Of a stretch of 49,109 nucleotides of DNA, positions 17,572 to 25,980 are shown piece after piece. The stretch is from Chthoniobacterales bacterium (GTDB lineage Bacteria; Verrucomicrobiota; Verrucomicrobiia; Chthoniobacterales; DYNR01): NCBI GenBank assembly GCA_026418675.1, contig JAOAAX010000016.1, positions 1-49,109 of the forward strand, given 5' to 3'. Within the stretch, counting starts at the first letter, position 1, and every line of letters begins with the position of its first letter. The translations under genes were made by a program, and so were the position numbers. A model generated the notes under the pieces. It made no database searches. It was not told the origin of the DNA and saw only the letters and a program-made list of their open reading frames with translations.

Positions 17572-18065
17572 TTGTGGAGGGATTGGTTGAGAAGCTGGAC
17601 GACTTCGCGTTGGATAATGGGCAGTTGTTCCAATTTTAGCTTTGGATCTTCAATGACGAAAACCTCGCCGGTTTTTGCGTGTTGATAAACAAGGACAGAT
17701 GAGTCGGATGATTTTTGGGGCCGGAGCGTCCGTTTGCGTTCAAGCATAACTGCCAAGATGTAACGAACATTTCGAGTTTGAGGGTTGTTTTCCTGGATGA
17801 GTTGGCGTAGTAAGGATTCGGCGTTATTGGTTGGAATTGGCTCTGTCCTAGGGGGTGGGGGATTGTATTTCGACTTCCATAGAGAAAAAGCTTGTTTTTT
17901 TTTGTCGTAATTTTTCCAGGCTTCTTCGCAGAGGTCTTCTCGGCGGAATCCATTTTCTTCGCGGAATAGGAGGGTGTAGAAAATTTGGCCTTCCTGGAAC
18001 TTTTGGCCTGTGATTTTGCACTGGTGTGAAGGGGTTTGGATTTCCCAATCGTTTGTCAAAGCCAT
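17568..18065 (-). CDS. Conserved hypothetical protein with degenerate zinc-ribbon-like N-terminus
   Basis: The 165-residue product starts MALTNDWEIQTPSHQCKITG, then QKFQEGQIFYTLLFREENGFRREDLCEEAW. The pattern Cys-x2-Gly-x2-Phe-x-Gly followed later by D-L-C-x3-W resembles a family of short proteins from Planctomycetes and Verrucomicrobia that look like reduced zinc-binding domains. Only two Cys remain, so metal binding is uncertain. The C-terminal half is helical (LLRQLIQENNPQTRNVRYIL, about 82-101) and ends in a beta region (SSVLVYQHAKTGEVFVIEDP). The ATG at 18065 gives a 10-base overlap with the upstream permease; an ATG at 18098 would overlap it by 43 bases. Its stop overlaps the dusB start by four bases. 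Function unknown. Confidence 0.72.
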   Translation of the reverse strand: MALTNDWEIQTPSHQCKITGQKFQEGQIFYTLLFREENGFRREDLCEEAWKNYDKKKQAFSLWKSKYNPPPPRTEPIPTNNAESLLRQLIQENNPQTRNVRYILAVMLERKRTLRPQKSSDSSVLVYQHAKTGEVFVIEDPKLKLEQLPIIQREVVQLLNQSLHK

Positions 18066-19183
18066 GGCAAATTGATTTTGGGAAATTCTCTGCAGCATGA
18101 GCGGTTCCAGAGTAGAAAAGCACCGAAGCCTGAGAAGAGGATGAGAGGTCCCCAGGAGGCGAGGAACGGGTGGATGTGCCCACCTTTTCCCATCGCAAGG
18201 GCTAAGTTACTTAGGAAAACCATGGCAAAGAACAGAGCTAAAGCTGTAGCTGCTTCGGTTAAGTATTTGCGCCTGGATAAGACTATAGCCAGCGGAGCTG
18301 CGATGAGGATACTTACAAGACAAGCACTTGGCATTGCAAAACGGTAATAGAGGTTAGTGCGGTATGGAGCTAGCCTACGCGGTGAATGATTCGAGTTGTT
18401 GGCTAGGTAATTTTGCAGTTCTTGGACAGATAGGTAATCAGCCTGCATGGTGGAGCTGGCTATCTGCCAAGGAGTTTCTCTCCAACCTTCGATGCGAAAG
18501 GATTGTTGCCATTTGTTTTCGATTTCATTTCCATTTTTGTCTAGGCGGACATGGACGAAGTCTTTGATATTCCAAGAGCTTGAAACTGGATCCCAGTCAA
18601 CTTCTGTCCCGTAGAATTTTTCCACTAGACGTCCTTCCTCGTCCTCTTGGAAGACGACGATATTCCAGAGTTTGGCACGTTGGAGCAGCATGAGTCGCAC
18701 GAACCAAATTCTTCTGTCTTCATGATTGATATAGACATGGCCAGAAAGGTTTTTCTCGACTCTTTTTCCGCGTTTGATTTCGCTTTTGATTTGTTTGCGA
18801 GCAGCGGAGGCGTGGGGAGCGCTTTCTAAATTAAAATACAGGGCAACGAATGAAGCGAGGAGTCCAACTATAAGTAAAGGTAAGACAATCCTCCAAATTC
18901 CGATACCTGCCATGATAATGGCTATAAGTTCATTTCTTCTAGACATTTGTGTAAGGCTATAAAGGGTGGCTAAGAGACATGAGATTGGCAAAGACATCAC
19001 GAAAACCTCAGGGACCTGTGATGTGTAGTAGTCCCAAAGCATGATTGCGGAGGCTTTGCTTTCGATGAAGTCCTGAAGGTTGTCAGCAATGTCGAAGATT
19101 AACCAAATGATTACAAAGCCTATGAGGCAATAGATAAAGGGCTCTAAGAATCTTCTCAGGATATAAAAGTCCACTAATTTCAT
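18056..19183 (-). CDS. LptF/LptG-family permease (YjgP/YjgQ)
   Basis: Inner-membrane subunit of the LptB2FG transporter, which extracts lipopolysaccharide from the membrane. The 375 residues follow the family plan: an N-terminal helix after MKLVDFYILRRFLEPF, two further helices (about 55-78 with SLPISCLLATLYSLTQMSRRNELIA, and 95-117). A large periplasmic beta-jellyroll domain lies at about 120-285, then three C-terminal helices (about 292-312, 320-338, 345-362). The coupling-helix region SRRNELIAIIMAGIG (about 81-95), which docks on LptB, is conserved. F and G subtypes cannot be separated with certainty. The second paralogue and LptB are not in the window, but the gene implies an LPS-type outer membrane. 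Confidence 0.9.
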   Translation of the reverse strand: MKLVDFYILRRFLEPFIYCLIGFVIIWLIFDIADNLQDFIESKASAIMLWDYYTSQVPEVFVMSLPISCLLATLYSLTQMSRRNELIAIIMAGIGIWRIVLPLLIVGLLASFVALYFNLESAPHASAARKQIKSEIKRGKRVEKNLSGHVYINHEDRRIWFVRLMLLQRAKLWNIVVFQEDEEGRLVEKFYGTEVDWDPVSSSWNIKDFVHVRLDKNGNEIENKWQQSFRIEGWRETPWQIASSTMQADYLSVQELQNYLANNSNHSPRRLAPYRTNLYYRFAMPSACLVSILIAAPLAIVLSRRKYLTEAATALALFFAMVFLSNLALAMGKGGHIHPFLASWGPLILFSGFGAFLLWNRSCCREFPKINLPWL

Positions 19184-19287
19184 GTGAATAGGCTAATTGA
19201 AATAGCTGATAGGGAGGGTGTGTGGAGACGATGTTGTTTTTTTGGATTTTAACTTATTGCTTGGGATTTTGGGAATGGAGGGTGCAT

Positions 19288-20352
19288 TTATCCTGTTGAT
19301 AACTGTTTCCAGATGGAGATGAGTTTTTCGCGTGTGGAGGTGAATGAGATTTTACTGGCGGCCAGCCAAGCGTTTTTTTCGAAGTGCAAGCGTTTTTGGG
19401 GATTTGACAAGATGGTGTCGAGCAATTCAGCAAGTTCAGAGAACTCGCGCCCGAAACCACAAGTTTGGGGAAAAGCTATGCGTTCAATTTCCCCCTCGCC
19501 ACCGATACACAAGACACGGCTTAACAAGCAATCACCGGCAACTTGGCCAGGAACACGGCTTGAATCGAGCTGAAAGACGACTTCGTGTTTTGCCATGAGA
19601 CGGAGGTAATCTGTATAGGGAAGAGGCTTAGGAATAATATTGTAAGAGGGAGAATTTTGGGCATGTTTTTTCCACCAACGGGGAGCAGAACCATCGTTTA
19701 TTACTGTAATTTTCCTCCTATTTTTTTTTGCAATTTGGTGGGCGATTTCGAGGGCGATGAGGTGATTTCGGGCTAGGACGTTAAATTCTCTGGTTCCGAG
19801 GAAGATTCCATTTTTTTGCGAGTCAGGTATCTGGAAATTCCAATATTGGTTTTCTATGGGGTAGGGGGTGGGTAGATAAAATATTTGTTTGGCGCCGGCT
19901 GCAGCGAGTAAAGGGATGCTCCAACTTGCGGTGGCTATTGCACCATTTGCTTCTGCACAAATTTCATAAATTTTTTGCAAACGCCTATTTTTTAGTAAGT
20001 TGTTTCCCACCTGGAATACCCCTGTTTCCTTGAATGCAAATAAAACACGGAAATTGTTTTTAGAAAGGTAACGTATAGCTTCAAGTCCGTGAGAATAATC
20101 TCCTCGAAGTAGGACCAAGATCAGCCATTCGGCAGGATTTAGTTGGAGGACAGCTTTTGTTTGATTGAAAAAAGCTCCGAAAGAACAGGCCGCAAAGGCA
20201 TGGTAATTAATGGGAGGATGTGTTATAGTGTTATGATATTCAGGACCATGTAATCCATTTGTATAGTCTTGGTAAGGATCCCTGCCATTTGGGTTGAGGA
20301 CAGCAACTCGGGGGTGAAAATGGCTTCCATTAGAAGCGACATTTTTCGACAT
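19288..20352 (-). CDS. Glycosyltransferase-like protein (GT-B fold), family not recognised
   Basis: A 354-residue cytoplasmic protein of GT-B-like appearance. An N-terminal Rossmann-like half (VAVLNPNGRDPYQDYTNG) is followed by a C-terminal half with NGIFLGTREFNVLARNHLIALEIAHQIAKK and KPLPYTDYLRLMAKHEVVFQLD. A late glycine-rich segment RVLCIGGEGEIERIAFPQ precedes a terminal helix that resembles the closing part of GT-B enzymes. The classical E-x7-E motif of GT4 proteins is not obvious. The gene lies 5 bases downstream of mazG and 104 bases upstream of the LPS permease gene. Its neighbours suggest envelope polysaccharide synthesis, but acceptor and donor are unknown. Confidence 0.6.
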   Translation of the reverse strand: MSKNVASNGSHFHPRVAVLNPNGRDPYQDYTNGLHGPEYHNTITHPPINYHAFAACSFGAFFNQTKAVLQLNPAEWLILVLLRGDYSHGLEAIRYLSKNNFRVLFAFKETGVFQVGNNLLKNRRLQKIYEICAEANGAIATASWSIPLLAAAGAKQIFYLPTPYPIENQYWNFQIPDSQKNGIFLGTREFNVLARNHLIALEIAHQIAKKNRRKITVINDGSAPRWWKKHAQNSPSYNIIPKPLPYTDYLRLMAKHEVVFQLDSSRVPGQVAGDCLLSRVLCIGGEGEIERIAFPQTCGFGREFSELAELLDTILSNPQKRLHFEKNAWLAASKISFTSTREKLISIWKQLSTG

Positions 20353-20357
20353 TGGGG

Positions 20358-21197
20358 TTATAAATTTTTATTTGACTTTTCAACGGATTTAACCTGCTCC
20401 CACAATTCGTCCATTTGTTGCAGTGACATGTTGTAAAGATTATGGCCTTGTGATTTTGCAAGGGCTTCCATAGCGCGGAACCGTTTTTCGAATTTGTCGG
20501 CGGCCTTGTGGGCTGCGATTTCGGACTGGATAGCGAGCTTTCGGAGGAGATTTACACAGGCGAAGAGGAGATCGCCGGCTTCGTTTTCCAATTTGGCCTC
20601 GTCTTTTTGGTTGATGGTATCGGTTAGTTCTTGGAGTTCCTCATAGATTTTGTTAAGAGGGCCATGAAAATCCTTCCAATCGAATCCAACTCTGGCTGCT
20701 TTTTTTTGGAGAGTTTGGCAACGAAGAAGGGAGGGCATACTACGGGGCACGCCATCTAGGACAGAGGCCGTTTCCTCGCCACGTTCTCTGCGTTTGATGT
20801 CTTCCCAATTTTGGAGAACTTCATCTGAGTTTTTGACCGTATGGTTGGCGAAGACGTGTGGGTGTCTCCGAATTAATTTGTCACAAATTTGGGTTGCAAC
20901 GGAATCAAGGTTAAAAATACCCTGTTCTTCAGCAATCTGGCACATCATGAAGAGGACAAGGAGGAGGTCCCCGACTTCCTCTGAGAGCGAGTGGTAGCTA
21001 GGGTTTTCTAGTGCGGCGAGGATTTCGTGAGTTTCTTCAAGAAGGCAGTGACGGAGAGAGAGAAGAGTTTGTTCACGATCCCAAGGGCAACCATCCGGAG
21101 AGCGGAGTTGTTGGACGATTTTCTGAAGTTGAAGGATGGGAGGAAGGGTGCTAGCGGCTTGTTGATGAGCCGCACATTGATTAGCGTTTGCGTTCAC
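20358..21197 (-). CDS. mazG: Nucleoside triphosphate pyrophosphohydrolase MazG
   Basis: Hydrolyses NTPs to NMP and pyrophosphate, a housecleaning activity. The 279-residue protein has two MazG domains. The N-terminal one (about 20-130) starts LRSPDGCPWDREQTLLSLRH, with metal-binding acidic patterns EETHEILAAL and EEVGDLLLVLFM. The C-terminal one (about 150-255) repeats the plan with EELQELTDTIN and ENEAGDLLFACVNLLRKL. Length and layout match E. coli MazG. Its start overlaps the end of the rhomboid-like gene by 17 bases, and it is followed after 5 bases by the glycosyltransferase-like gene. No mazE/mazF toxin-antitoxin genes are adjacent, so it is the standalone enzyme. Confidence 0.93.
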   Translation of the reverse strand: MNANANQCAAHQQAASTLPPILQLQKIVQQLRSPDGCPWDREQTLLSLRHCLLEETHEILAALENPSYHSLSEEVGDLLLVLFMMCQIAEEQGIFNLDSVATQICDKLIRRHPHVFANHTVKNSDEVLQNWEDIKRRERGEETASVLDGVPRSMPSLLRCQTLQKKAARVGFDWKDFHGPLNKIYEELQELTDTINQKDEAKLENEAGDLLFACVNLLRKLAIQSEIAAHKAADKFEKRFRAMEALAKSQGHNLYNMSLQQMDELWEQVKSVEKSNKNL

Positions 21198-22098
21198 GCT
21201 CTAGGAGTGCTTGGCGTGCTCGTTGGAGGTGTTCGCGTTCAGCTTTTGTTAGGCTTGCCATACCGTGCCGAGCGATTTTGTCGAGTATATGGTCAATTGA
21301 GTCAACTGGGTCAGGTTCTGATTCGTTGGTGTTATTTTTTTTGACTAATGTATCTTTTTTTTGAGAGGTTGGTGTAATTGTTTTTTGTGGCAGTGTTGAG
21401 GTAGAAGTGGGGTGATATGAGGGGGGATTGAAAAAACCTCTTTTGAAAGCTTTAAAAACAGCAAAGAACGGGTAGGTTCCTTTAATTCCTTGCTTGTGGA
21501 GGAAAAAGATGACAGTTCCAACATTAAGCCAAAAGGTAAAAAGCTCTGTCCAAGAAGATAGAGAAATGAGTTGAAGAGAATTTAAAGCAAATAGACCGAC
21601 AGCAAACCACTTTGCAGTAATGCCAAAGAGCATTTGAGCACTTGGGTAAATTATAGCGAAGGAGAGGAAAACGCAAAAATTCGGGGATTCAGAGCCAATA
21701 AGGAGGGAATGATACCCAGCAACGGCAGGGATTAGTAAAACCAAGGGGGGCAATAAAACAAGCCACGCATACAACTTGAGGAAAGCACGGCGACCGATGG
21801 CTTTTTCTGTCTCAGTGCCAAAAAACCAAAGCATAGCCATTTGGAGGAGGAAAAGGAGGCTTGGAGTAGCAACAAGTGGATAGGTAATGAATTGCCAAAC
21901 ACGGTAATTTCCTAAAACTTCGGCAGTAGAGAAACTCAGTGAAGGGGGGAGCCAACTCCAGCCTAAGGGTATTGAAATGGCGATAATGGCCATTACGAAT
22001 GTTTGAAGTGAAACGAGCAAGGTGCTGGCATAGACTGGGAGTCGGCCCCACCAGCAAATGGGGCCCTCATCTTCCGTTAGTTTTTTTAGCCAATCCAT
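21181..22098 (-). CDS. Rhomboid-fold membrane protein lacking the catalytic serine (pseudoprotease), DUF6576-like tail
   Basis: The 305-residue product has about six hydrophobic helices in its first 215 residues. Rhomboid landmarks are present: VWQFITYPLVA (67-77) where active enzymes have W-R-x-x-T-x-x-F, and WFFGTETEKAIGRRAFL (91-107) where active enzymes have the G-x-x-x-E-x-x-x-G element. At the active site the GxSG motif is replaced by GSES (135-138): Glu stands at the serine position and the final Gly is lost. No clear catalytic His was found in the last helix. It should therefore be inactive. A soluble tail ends VDSIDHILDKIARHGMASLT plus a basic helix, resembling DUF6576. It lies 27 bases after the MoeZ-like gene and overlaps mazG. 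A binding or chaperone role is inferred. Confidence 0.8.
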   Translation of the reverse strand: MDWLKKLTEDEGPICWWGRLPVYASTLLVSLQTFVMAIIAISIPLGWSWLPPSLSFSTAEVLGNYRVWQFITYPLVATPSLLFLLQMAMLWFFGTETEKAIGRRAFLKLYAWLVLLPPLVLLIPAVAGYHSLLIGSESPNFCVFLSFAIIYPSAQMLFGITAKWFAVGLFALNSLQLISLSSWTELFTFWLNVGTVIFFLHKQGIKGTYPFFAVFKAFKRGFFNPPSYHPTSTSTLPQKTITPTSQKKDTLVKKNNTNESEPDPVDSIDHILDKIARHGMASLTKAEREHLQRARQALLERERKR

Positions 22099-22125
22099 GC
22101 TTTGCCAGAAGCAAAATGAGAGTAT

Positions 22126-23316
22126 TTAATACTTTGGAATTGAAGGGTCTATACGCTCAGCCCATGCGAGTATTCCTCCTTGGAGGTTCCAGAGCTTGCT
22201 AAAGCCGGCAGCTTGGAGTTCACGGACAGCCTGTGCACTGCGGTAACCGCTTTTGCAATGAACAATGATTTCGTCGGCTGTGTCTAACTCACTCATTCTG
22301 GAATGAAGGGAGCTTAGCGGGATGAGTTTGGATCCAGGAATGCGAGCTATTTCATACTCAAATGGCTCGCGAACATCAATTAAGACAAACTTATCGCCTT
22401 TTGCACGTTTTTGGGCTAGCTCTTCTGGGGTTATTTCGGGGACGGGAGGTTCGGCTTCTTCAGCAGCGCGGGCTTGTGGTATTCCGCAGAATTCCTCGTA
22501 ATCAATAAGTTGGGTGATTGTGGGATTTTCCGAACATACTGGGCAGTTGGGGTCGCGTCGAATTTTGAATTCCCGGAATTTCATTTTTAGCGCATCAAAA
22601 TGAATAAGCCGACCGATGAGAGGGTCTCCAATACCACAAATAAGTTTAATTGCTTCAATAGCTTGCAAGACGCCGATTACACCTGGGAGGACGCCGAGAA
22701 CACCACCTTCCGCACAACTAGGAACCATTCCTGGTGGTGGAGGTTCTGGGTAAAGGCAGCGATAGCAAGGGCCACCGAGGTGGGGGGCAAATACGGTGCA
22801 CTGCCCGTCGAAACGGAAAATAGAACCGTAAATATTTGGTTTTTTTAAGAAGACACAAATATCGTTTGAGAGATAACGGGTCGGGAAATTGTCTGTGCCG
22901 TCAATGACGATGTCATAGGGTTCTACGATTTCGTGGGCATTCTCAGAATTGAAGATACAGTCATGAAGGACGACTTTGACGTTAGGATTGATATCACGAA
23001 TACGATCCCGGGCGCTGTTAAGTTTTTTGCGGCCAACGTCTTTGGTGCCATGTAAGACTTGACGCTGGAGGTTAGAGAAGTCCACAACGTCAAAATCAAC
23101 GAGGCCAAGAGTTCCAATCCCAGCTGCAGCGAGATAGAGGGCGATTGGAGAACCGAGACCACCTGTGCCAATACAAAGGACTTTCGCAGCTTTGATTCTT
23201 TTTTGACCTTCGAGGGTGACCTCGGGCATAATAAGGTGCCTCGAGTAACGAGCGATTTCATCATTATCCAGAGAAATTGAGCTGACGCGTTGTGAGTTCA
23301 GTATGCTTTGAGCCAT
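22126..23316 (-). CDS. MoeZ/MOCS3-like adenylyltransferase-sulfurtransferase (ThiF/MoeB + rhodanese)
   Basis: An E1-like enzyme that adenylates the C-terminal glycine of a ubiquitin-like sulfur carrier, joined to a rhodanese domain that supplies the sulfur. The 396 residues hold a ThiF/MoeB domain (about 18-265) with ATP loop GTGGLGSP, the DFDVVDFSNLQRQ nucleotide region, a zinc site from CYRC and CPVC, and the loop SCAEGGVLGVLPG. A rhodanese domain (about 292-392) has the active-site loop CKSGYRSA. Such fusions serve molybdopterin, thiamine, cysteine or tRNA thiolation. No ThiS, MoaD or CysO gene lies in the window, so the carrier is unknown. It is the first gene of the packed run to dusB; the start is ATG, divergent from manC. 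Confidence 0.9.
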   Translation of the reverse strand: MAQSILNSQRVSSISLDNDEIARYSRHLIMPEVTLEGQKRIKAAKVLCIGTGGLGSPIALYLAAAGIGTLGLVDFDVVDFSNLQRQVLHGTKDVGRKKLNSARDRIRDINPNVKVVLHDCIFNSENAHEIVEPYDIVIDGTDNFPTRYLSNDICVFLKKPNIYGSIFRFDGQCTVFAPHLGGPCYRCLYPEPPPPGMVPSCAEGGVLGVLPGVIGVLQAIEAIKLICGIGDPLIGRLIHFDALKMKFREFKIRRDPNCPVCSENPTITQLIDYEEFCGIPQARAAEEAEPPVPEITPEELAQKRAKGDKFVLIDVREPFEYEIARIPGSKLIPLSSLHSRMSELDTADEIIVHCKSGYRSAQAVRELQAAGFSKLWNLQGGILAWAERIDPSIPKY

Positions 23317-23398
23317 TTTTTCGTTACAATTCCTTAAGGTTCAAAAAACTTCAAGTTAAAACTTGCTTGAAAAAATGATGTCAGGGAGGGGGAATTTG

Positions 23399-23427
23399 TT
23401 GAAATTGGAATGGTTCTTGAATATAAG
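23399..23427 (+). promoter_or_regulatory. Candidate sigma-70-type promoter of manC
   Basis: TTGAAA (23399-23404) and TATAAG (23422-23427) are separated by 17 bases, in the 208-base divergent gap between the MoeZ-like gene and manC. This places transcription start about 90 bases before the manC ATG. An AGGAG follows at about 23431 but is too far from the ATG to serve as its ribosome-binding site. Confidence 0.45.
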
Positions 23428-23524
23428 CTAAGGAGATGAGGAATTGGGTGCGAGGGCAAACTCTTGATTGCAAGGAGAGTGTTTTTTAGGTTACAGAGAT
23501 TTGATTTAAGAAACTATTCAAACT

Positions 23525-24595
23525 ATGGGAGATAGAAGCGAGCTTTTGTTTGTTTTTGTGATGGCTGGAGGTTCCGGTGAGAGGTTTTGGCCATTAAGTC
23601 GGACCCGCACTCCCAAGCACTTATTGCGATTGGTAAGTGAGAAAACTTTGCTCGCAGAAGCAGTTGACAGGGCTAGAGCCTTAGTTCCTTTGGAACAAGT
23701 TTTTATTTTAACTAATCGGACACAGGTCGAAGGATGTCTTGAGGCTTTACCTGATTTTCCTCCTTCGCAAATTTTAGCTGAGCCTGCAAAACGTGATACC
23801 GCGCCAGCGTGTGCTTTTGCAACTGCCTATTGTCGCGCTCGGCAGAAGGAAGGGATTTGTGCACTTTTTCCCGCAGATGCTGTTATAAAAAATGTGGAGT
23901 CATTTTGCAGAAACGTTTGGGATGCTGCAGAACTGGCCGAAAAAAATGACGTTTTTGTCACTTTTGCGATACGGCCAACTTATCCTTCAACGGGTTTTGG
24001 ATATTTAGAATTAGGTAAGAGTTTGCCTTCGGGAAGAAACGGAAGTCGGATTTGGCAGGTTCAAAGGTTTGTTGAGAAACCGCGGTTGGAAGTTGCGCGT
24101 GAATACGTTAAATCGGGGAACTACGCTTGGAATTCTGGAATGTTTGTATGGAAGGCTGAATTTTTTCATGCGGAATGTCGAAGGTTGAATATCGAGTTAG
24201 CAAGTTTTATCGAAGAATTTCCAACAGGCGATTTTAGTAGTTATCTTGAGGCAAGATTTCCCAAACTCCCAAAAATTTCCGTAGATTTTGCGATTATGGA
24301 GAAGGCGAAAGATGTTTGTGCAATTGGTGCAGATTTTGATTGGGATGACTTGGGCACATGGACAGCTTTACCTGCGCATCTTCCAACGGATTCTTTTGGT
24401 AATACTACTCGAGGGAAAGTGGTGTTGCTGGATTCTAAAAATAATATTGTAGTTTCGACTGAACGGATTATTGCACTTTGTGATGTAGAGAATCTGGTGA
24501 TAGTTGAGACATCTGATGCGATTCTGGTATGTCATCGTGATTCAGTTCAAAGGATTAAGGAACTTCACCCAAATCTTCCAGAAAGCCTTCGATGA
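23525..24595 (+). CDS. manC: Mannose-1-phosphate guanylyltransferase
   Basis: Makes GDP-mannose from mannose 1-phosphate and GTP for surface polysaccharide or LPS sugars. The 356-residue protein has the short form without the phosphomannose isomerase domain. The nucleotide loop is VMAGGSGERFWPLSRTRTPKHLL (from about residue 12). Family segments are EPAKRDTAPACAFA, RPTYPSTGFGYLELG, RFVEKPRLEVAREYVKSGNYAWNSGMFVWKA and VDFAIMEKAKDV with DWDDLGTWTAL. It begins with ATG without a clear Shine-Dalgarno, and its TGA overlaps the next gene's ATG by four bases. GDP-mannose could feed the two GT4 glycosyltransferases to the right; this is inferred from position only. Confidence 0.93.
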   Translation: MGDRSELLFVFVMAGGSGERFWPLSRTRTPKHLLRLVSEKTLLAEAVDRARALVPLEQVFILTNRTQVEGCLEALPDFPPSQILAEPAKRDTAPACAFATAYCRARQKEGICALFPADAVIKNVESFCRNVWDAAELAEKNDVFVTFAIRPTYPSTGFGYLELGKSLPSGRNGSRIWQVQRFVEKPRLEVAREYVKSGNYAWNSGMFVWKAEFFHAECRRLNIELASFIEEFPTGDFSSYLEARFPKLPKISVDFAIMEKAKDVCAIGADFDWDDLGTWTALPAHLPTDSFGNTTRGKVVLLDSKNNIVVSTERIIALCDVENLVIVETSDAILVCHRDSVQRIKELHPNLPESLR

Positions 24596-25152
24596 CGTAT
24601 AATTTCGATTTATTTACAGTGACCTTGTTTACAGGAATTTTAATTTTATCCAGCCACCTATGGGCACTTCTTTTGCCCCAACGAGCAAAAACTTTTTTGA
24701 TAGCTTTTCCGCGCTCGTCTTTCTGGGGTAATTTCCTCTTGCTCCTTGCAACGTGTTGGTGTGTGGTTTTATTGAGGACGTTGGATTTGGGGGAATTTGC
24801 AAGCCTGAGAAATTTTATGATTTTTGGGGTATTTATAATGGCTATTCTTACATTTATTTTTGTTCGTGAATTCTTAGCAGTTCGAGCATTTGGTATTTTA
24901 TTATTATTGGCTGCGGAGGTTTTATTGTGTGCGGCTTTTTTAAGACCTGAGTTTTGCCGTTTGTTTTTGGTTATTCTTGCCTATGGTTGGATTATTGCGG
25001 GGATGTTTTTTGTAGGGATGCCTTGGATTTTAAGGGACTTAATTGAGTTTATCGTAAATAACAAATTTCGATTTCGGAGTGCAGCGATAGCAGGAATTTC
25101 CTATGGTCTTATCTTAATCTTTTGTGCTTTTTTGTGGATTGAGGCGAATTAA
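24592..25152 (+). CDS. Small polytopic membrane protein of unknown function
   Basis: A 186-residue, very hydrophobic protein with about five transmembrane segments (roughly 8-28, 45-62, 72-92, 95-118, 122-146 and possibly 160-182) and short loops. The loops carry basic residues such as LLPQRAKTF, RSSFW and NNKFRFRS. No family motif was recognised. The ATG overlaps the manC stop by four bases, so its translation depends on manC, and a membrane step in mannose-containing polymer synthesis is possible. Similar manC-linked membrane proteins may occur in Verrucomicrobiota, but this could not be checked. The stop at 25152 borders the gene-poor kilobase. Confidence 0.7.
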   Translation: MTYNFDLFTVTLFTGILILSSHLWALLLPQRAKTFLIAFPRSSFWGNFLLLLATCWCVVLLRTLDLGEFASLRNFMIFGVFIMAILTFIFVREFLAVRAFGILLLLAAEVLLCAAFLRPEFCRLFLVILAYGWIIAGMFFVGMPWILRDLIEFIVNNKFRFRSAAIAGISYGLILIFCAFLWIEAN

Positions 25153-25175
25153 TAAATTTTTTTTTATCTAAAATC

Positions 25176-25204
25176 TTAAATTTTTCTTTTACGTAAAAAT
25201 TTAA
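25176..25204. repeat. AT-only inverted repeat downstream of the manC operon
   Basis: Perfect 10-base arms TTAAATTTTT (25176-25185) and AAAAATTTAA (25195-25204) flank a 9-base loop, 24 bases after the stop of the membrane protein gene. Pure A/T arms make a weak stem, but the T-run and position suit a transcription end. Confidence 0.45.
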
Positions 25205-25957
25205 AAATTAGGGCATAATAAGCAAAGTTAACAAAGTTCCACTAGACCACAAAAGACGAAGACGAGATTGTTGGAATTTTTGGTTTTTCCGTATCGGGTC
25301 CAGTAAGAATAAAAGTAGCAGAATATTAACCTTGGATGGTGGCAGCTGTAGTTGTGAGAATTGGTCATAAACGCAGAAAATGCTTGCTTGGCGAAGGAGC
25401 TCTACTTTTCGAAGCCCATTCTCCTTTTTATTTGCAAATTCAACGTTCAAAAATTTGTGGTTGGATTTCAGACATCCAAGTTTAACGGAACCAATTTGAA
25501 AGCAGTTGTTAAAGTGTTGTTTGTTTAACCTTCAGCGAGAAGGAAATTCCAAGCACTAGGTCTCCCTGTTTTAAGAATTGTAAAAAATTTAATCCTTTAA
25601 CATAGATTGGAACGCCCACCCTGAGAATGAGAAAAGGATTAGTTACAATTTCATTAGCAAACAGTTTATACTGGAAGTAAAGTGTTCTCAGCAAGTCGAA
25701 TTCAACGCGAAAAGTTCCTATTGGAGGATAGGGGCTGACAAAAATTTCAGATGACAACAAAGGGAATTTAATTCTCATTGAACTTTAGTGAATATTTTAA
25801 AAATTTTCTCTTATGATTGACTCCAAGGTTTTCCAAGCATACCTCAAGAATCATTATGATTGTGAATTAAAGGATTTTATTTTGCTATTTTATAAACTTT
25901 AATATAAAACAGGAGTAAGAGCTGAAGCAACGGTTCCAGAGTCAAAACAGCCTCTGC

Positions 25958-25980
25958 TTTGGTAAGAGCAATTTACCAAA
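25958..25980. repeat. Hairpin in the gene-poor region
   Basis: Arms TTTGGTAA (25958-25965) and TTACCAAA (25973-25980) pair perfectly around the 7-base loop GAGCAAT. No T-run follows on the plus strand, so it is not a typical terminator. It may be part of an RNA, a protein-binding site or a remnant; nothing more can be said. Confidence 0.4.

Noticed and set aside
20358-21197. mazG as part of a toxin-antitoxin locus
   Set aside because: The two-domain MazG hydrolase is present, but no mazE or mazF gene is near; it is a housekeeping enzyme.
25205-25240. Possible dif-like site near the composition switch
   Set aside because: One half partly matches a XerC-type arm (GGGCATAA), but the other half does not match and the spacer is wrong.
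25208-25450. 80-codon minus-strand frame in the gene-poor kilobase
   Set aside because: No family, no start signal and no convincing codon pattern; kept only as a possible remnant in the region note.
25509-25778. 89-codon minus-strand frame in the gene-poor kilobase
   Set aside because: It has an ATG but no Shine-Dalgarno, and no family was recognised. It may be a remnant, but evidence is too thin to call a gene.
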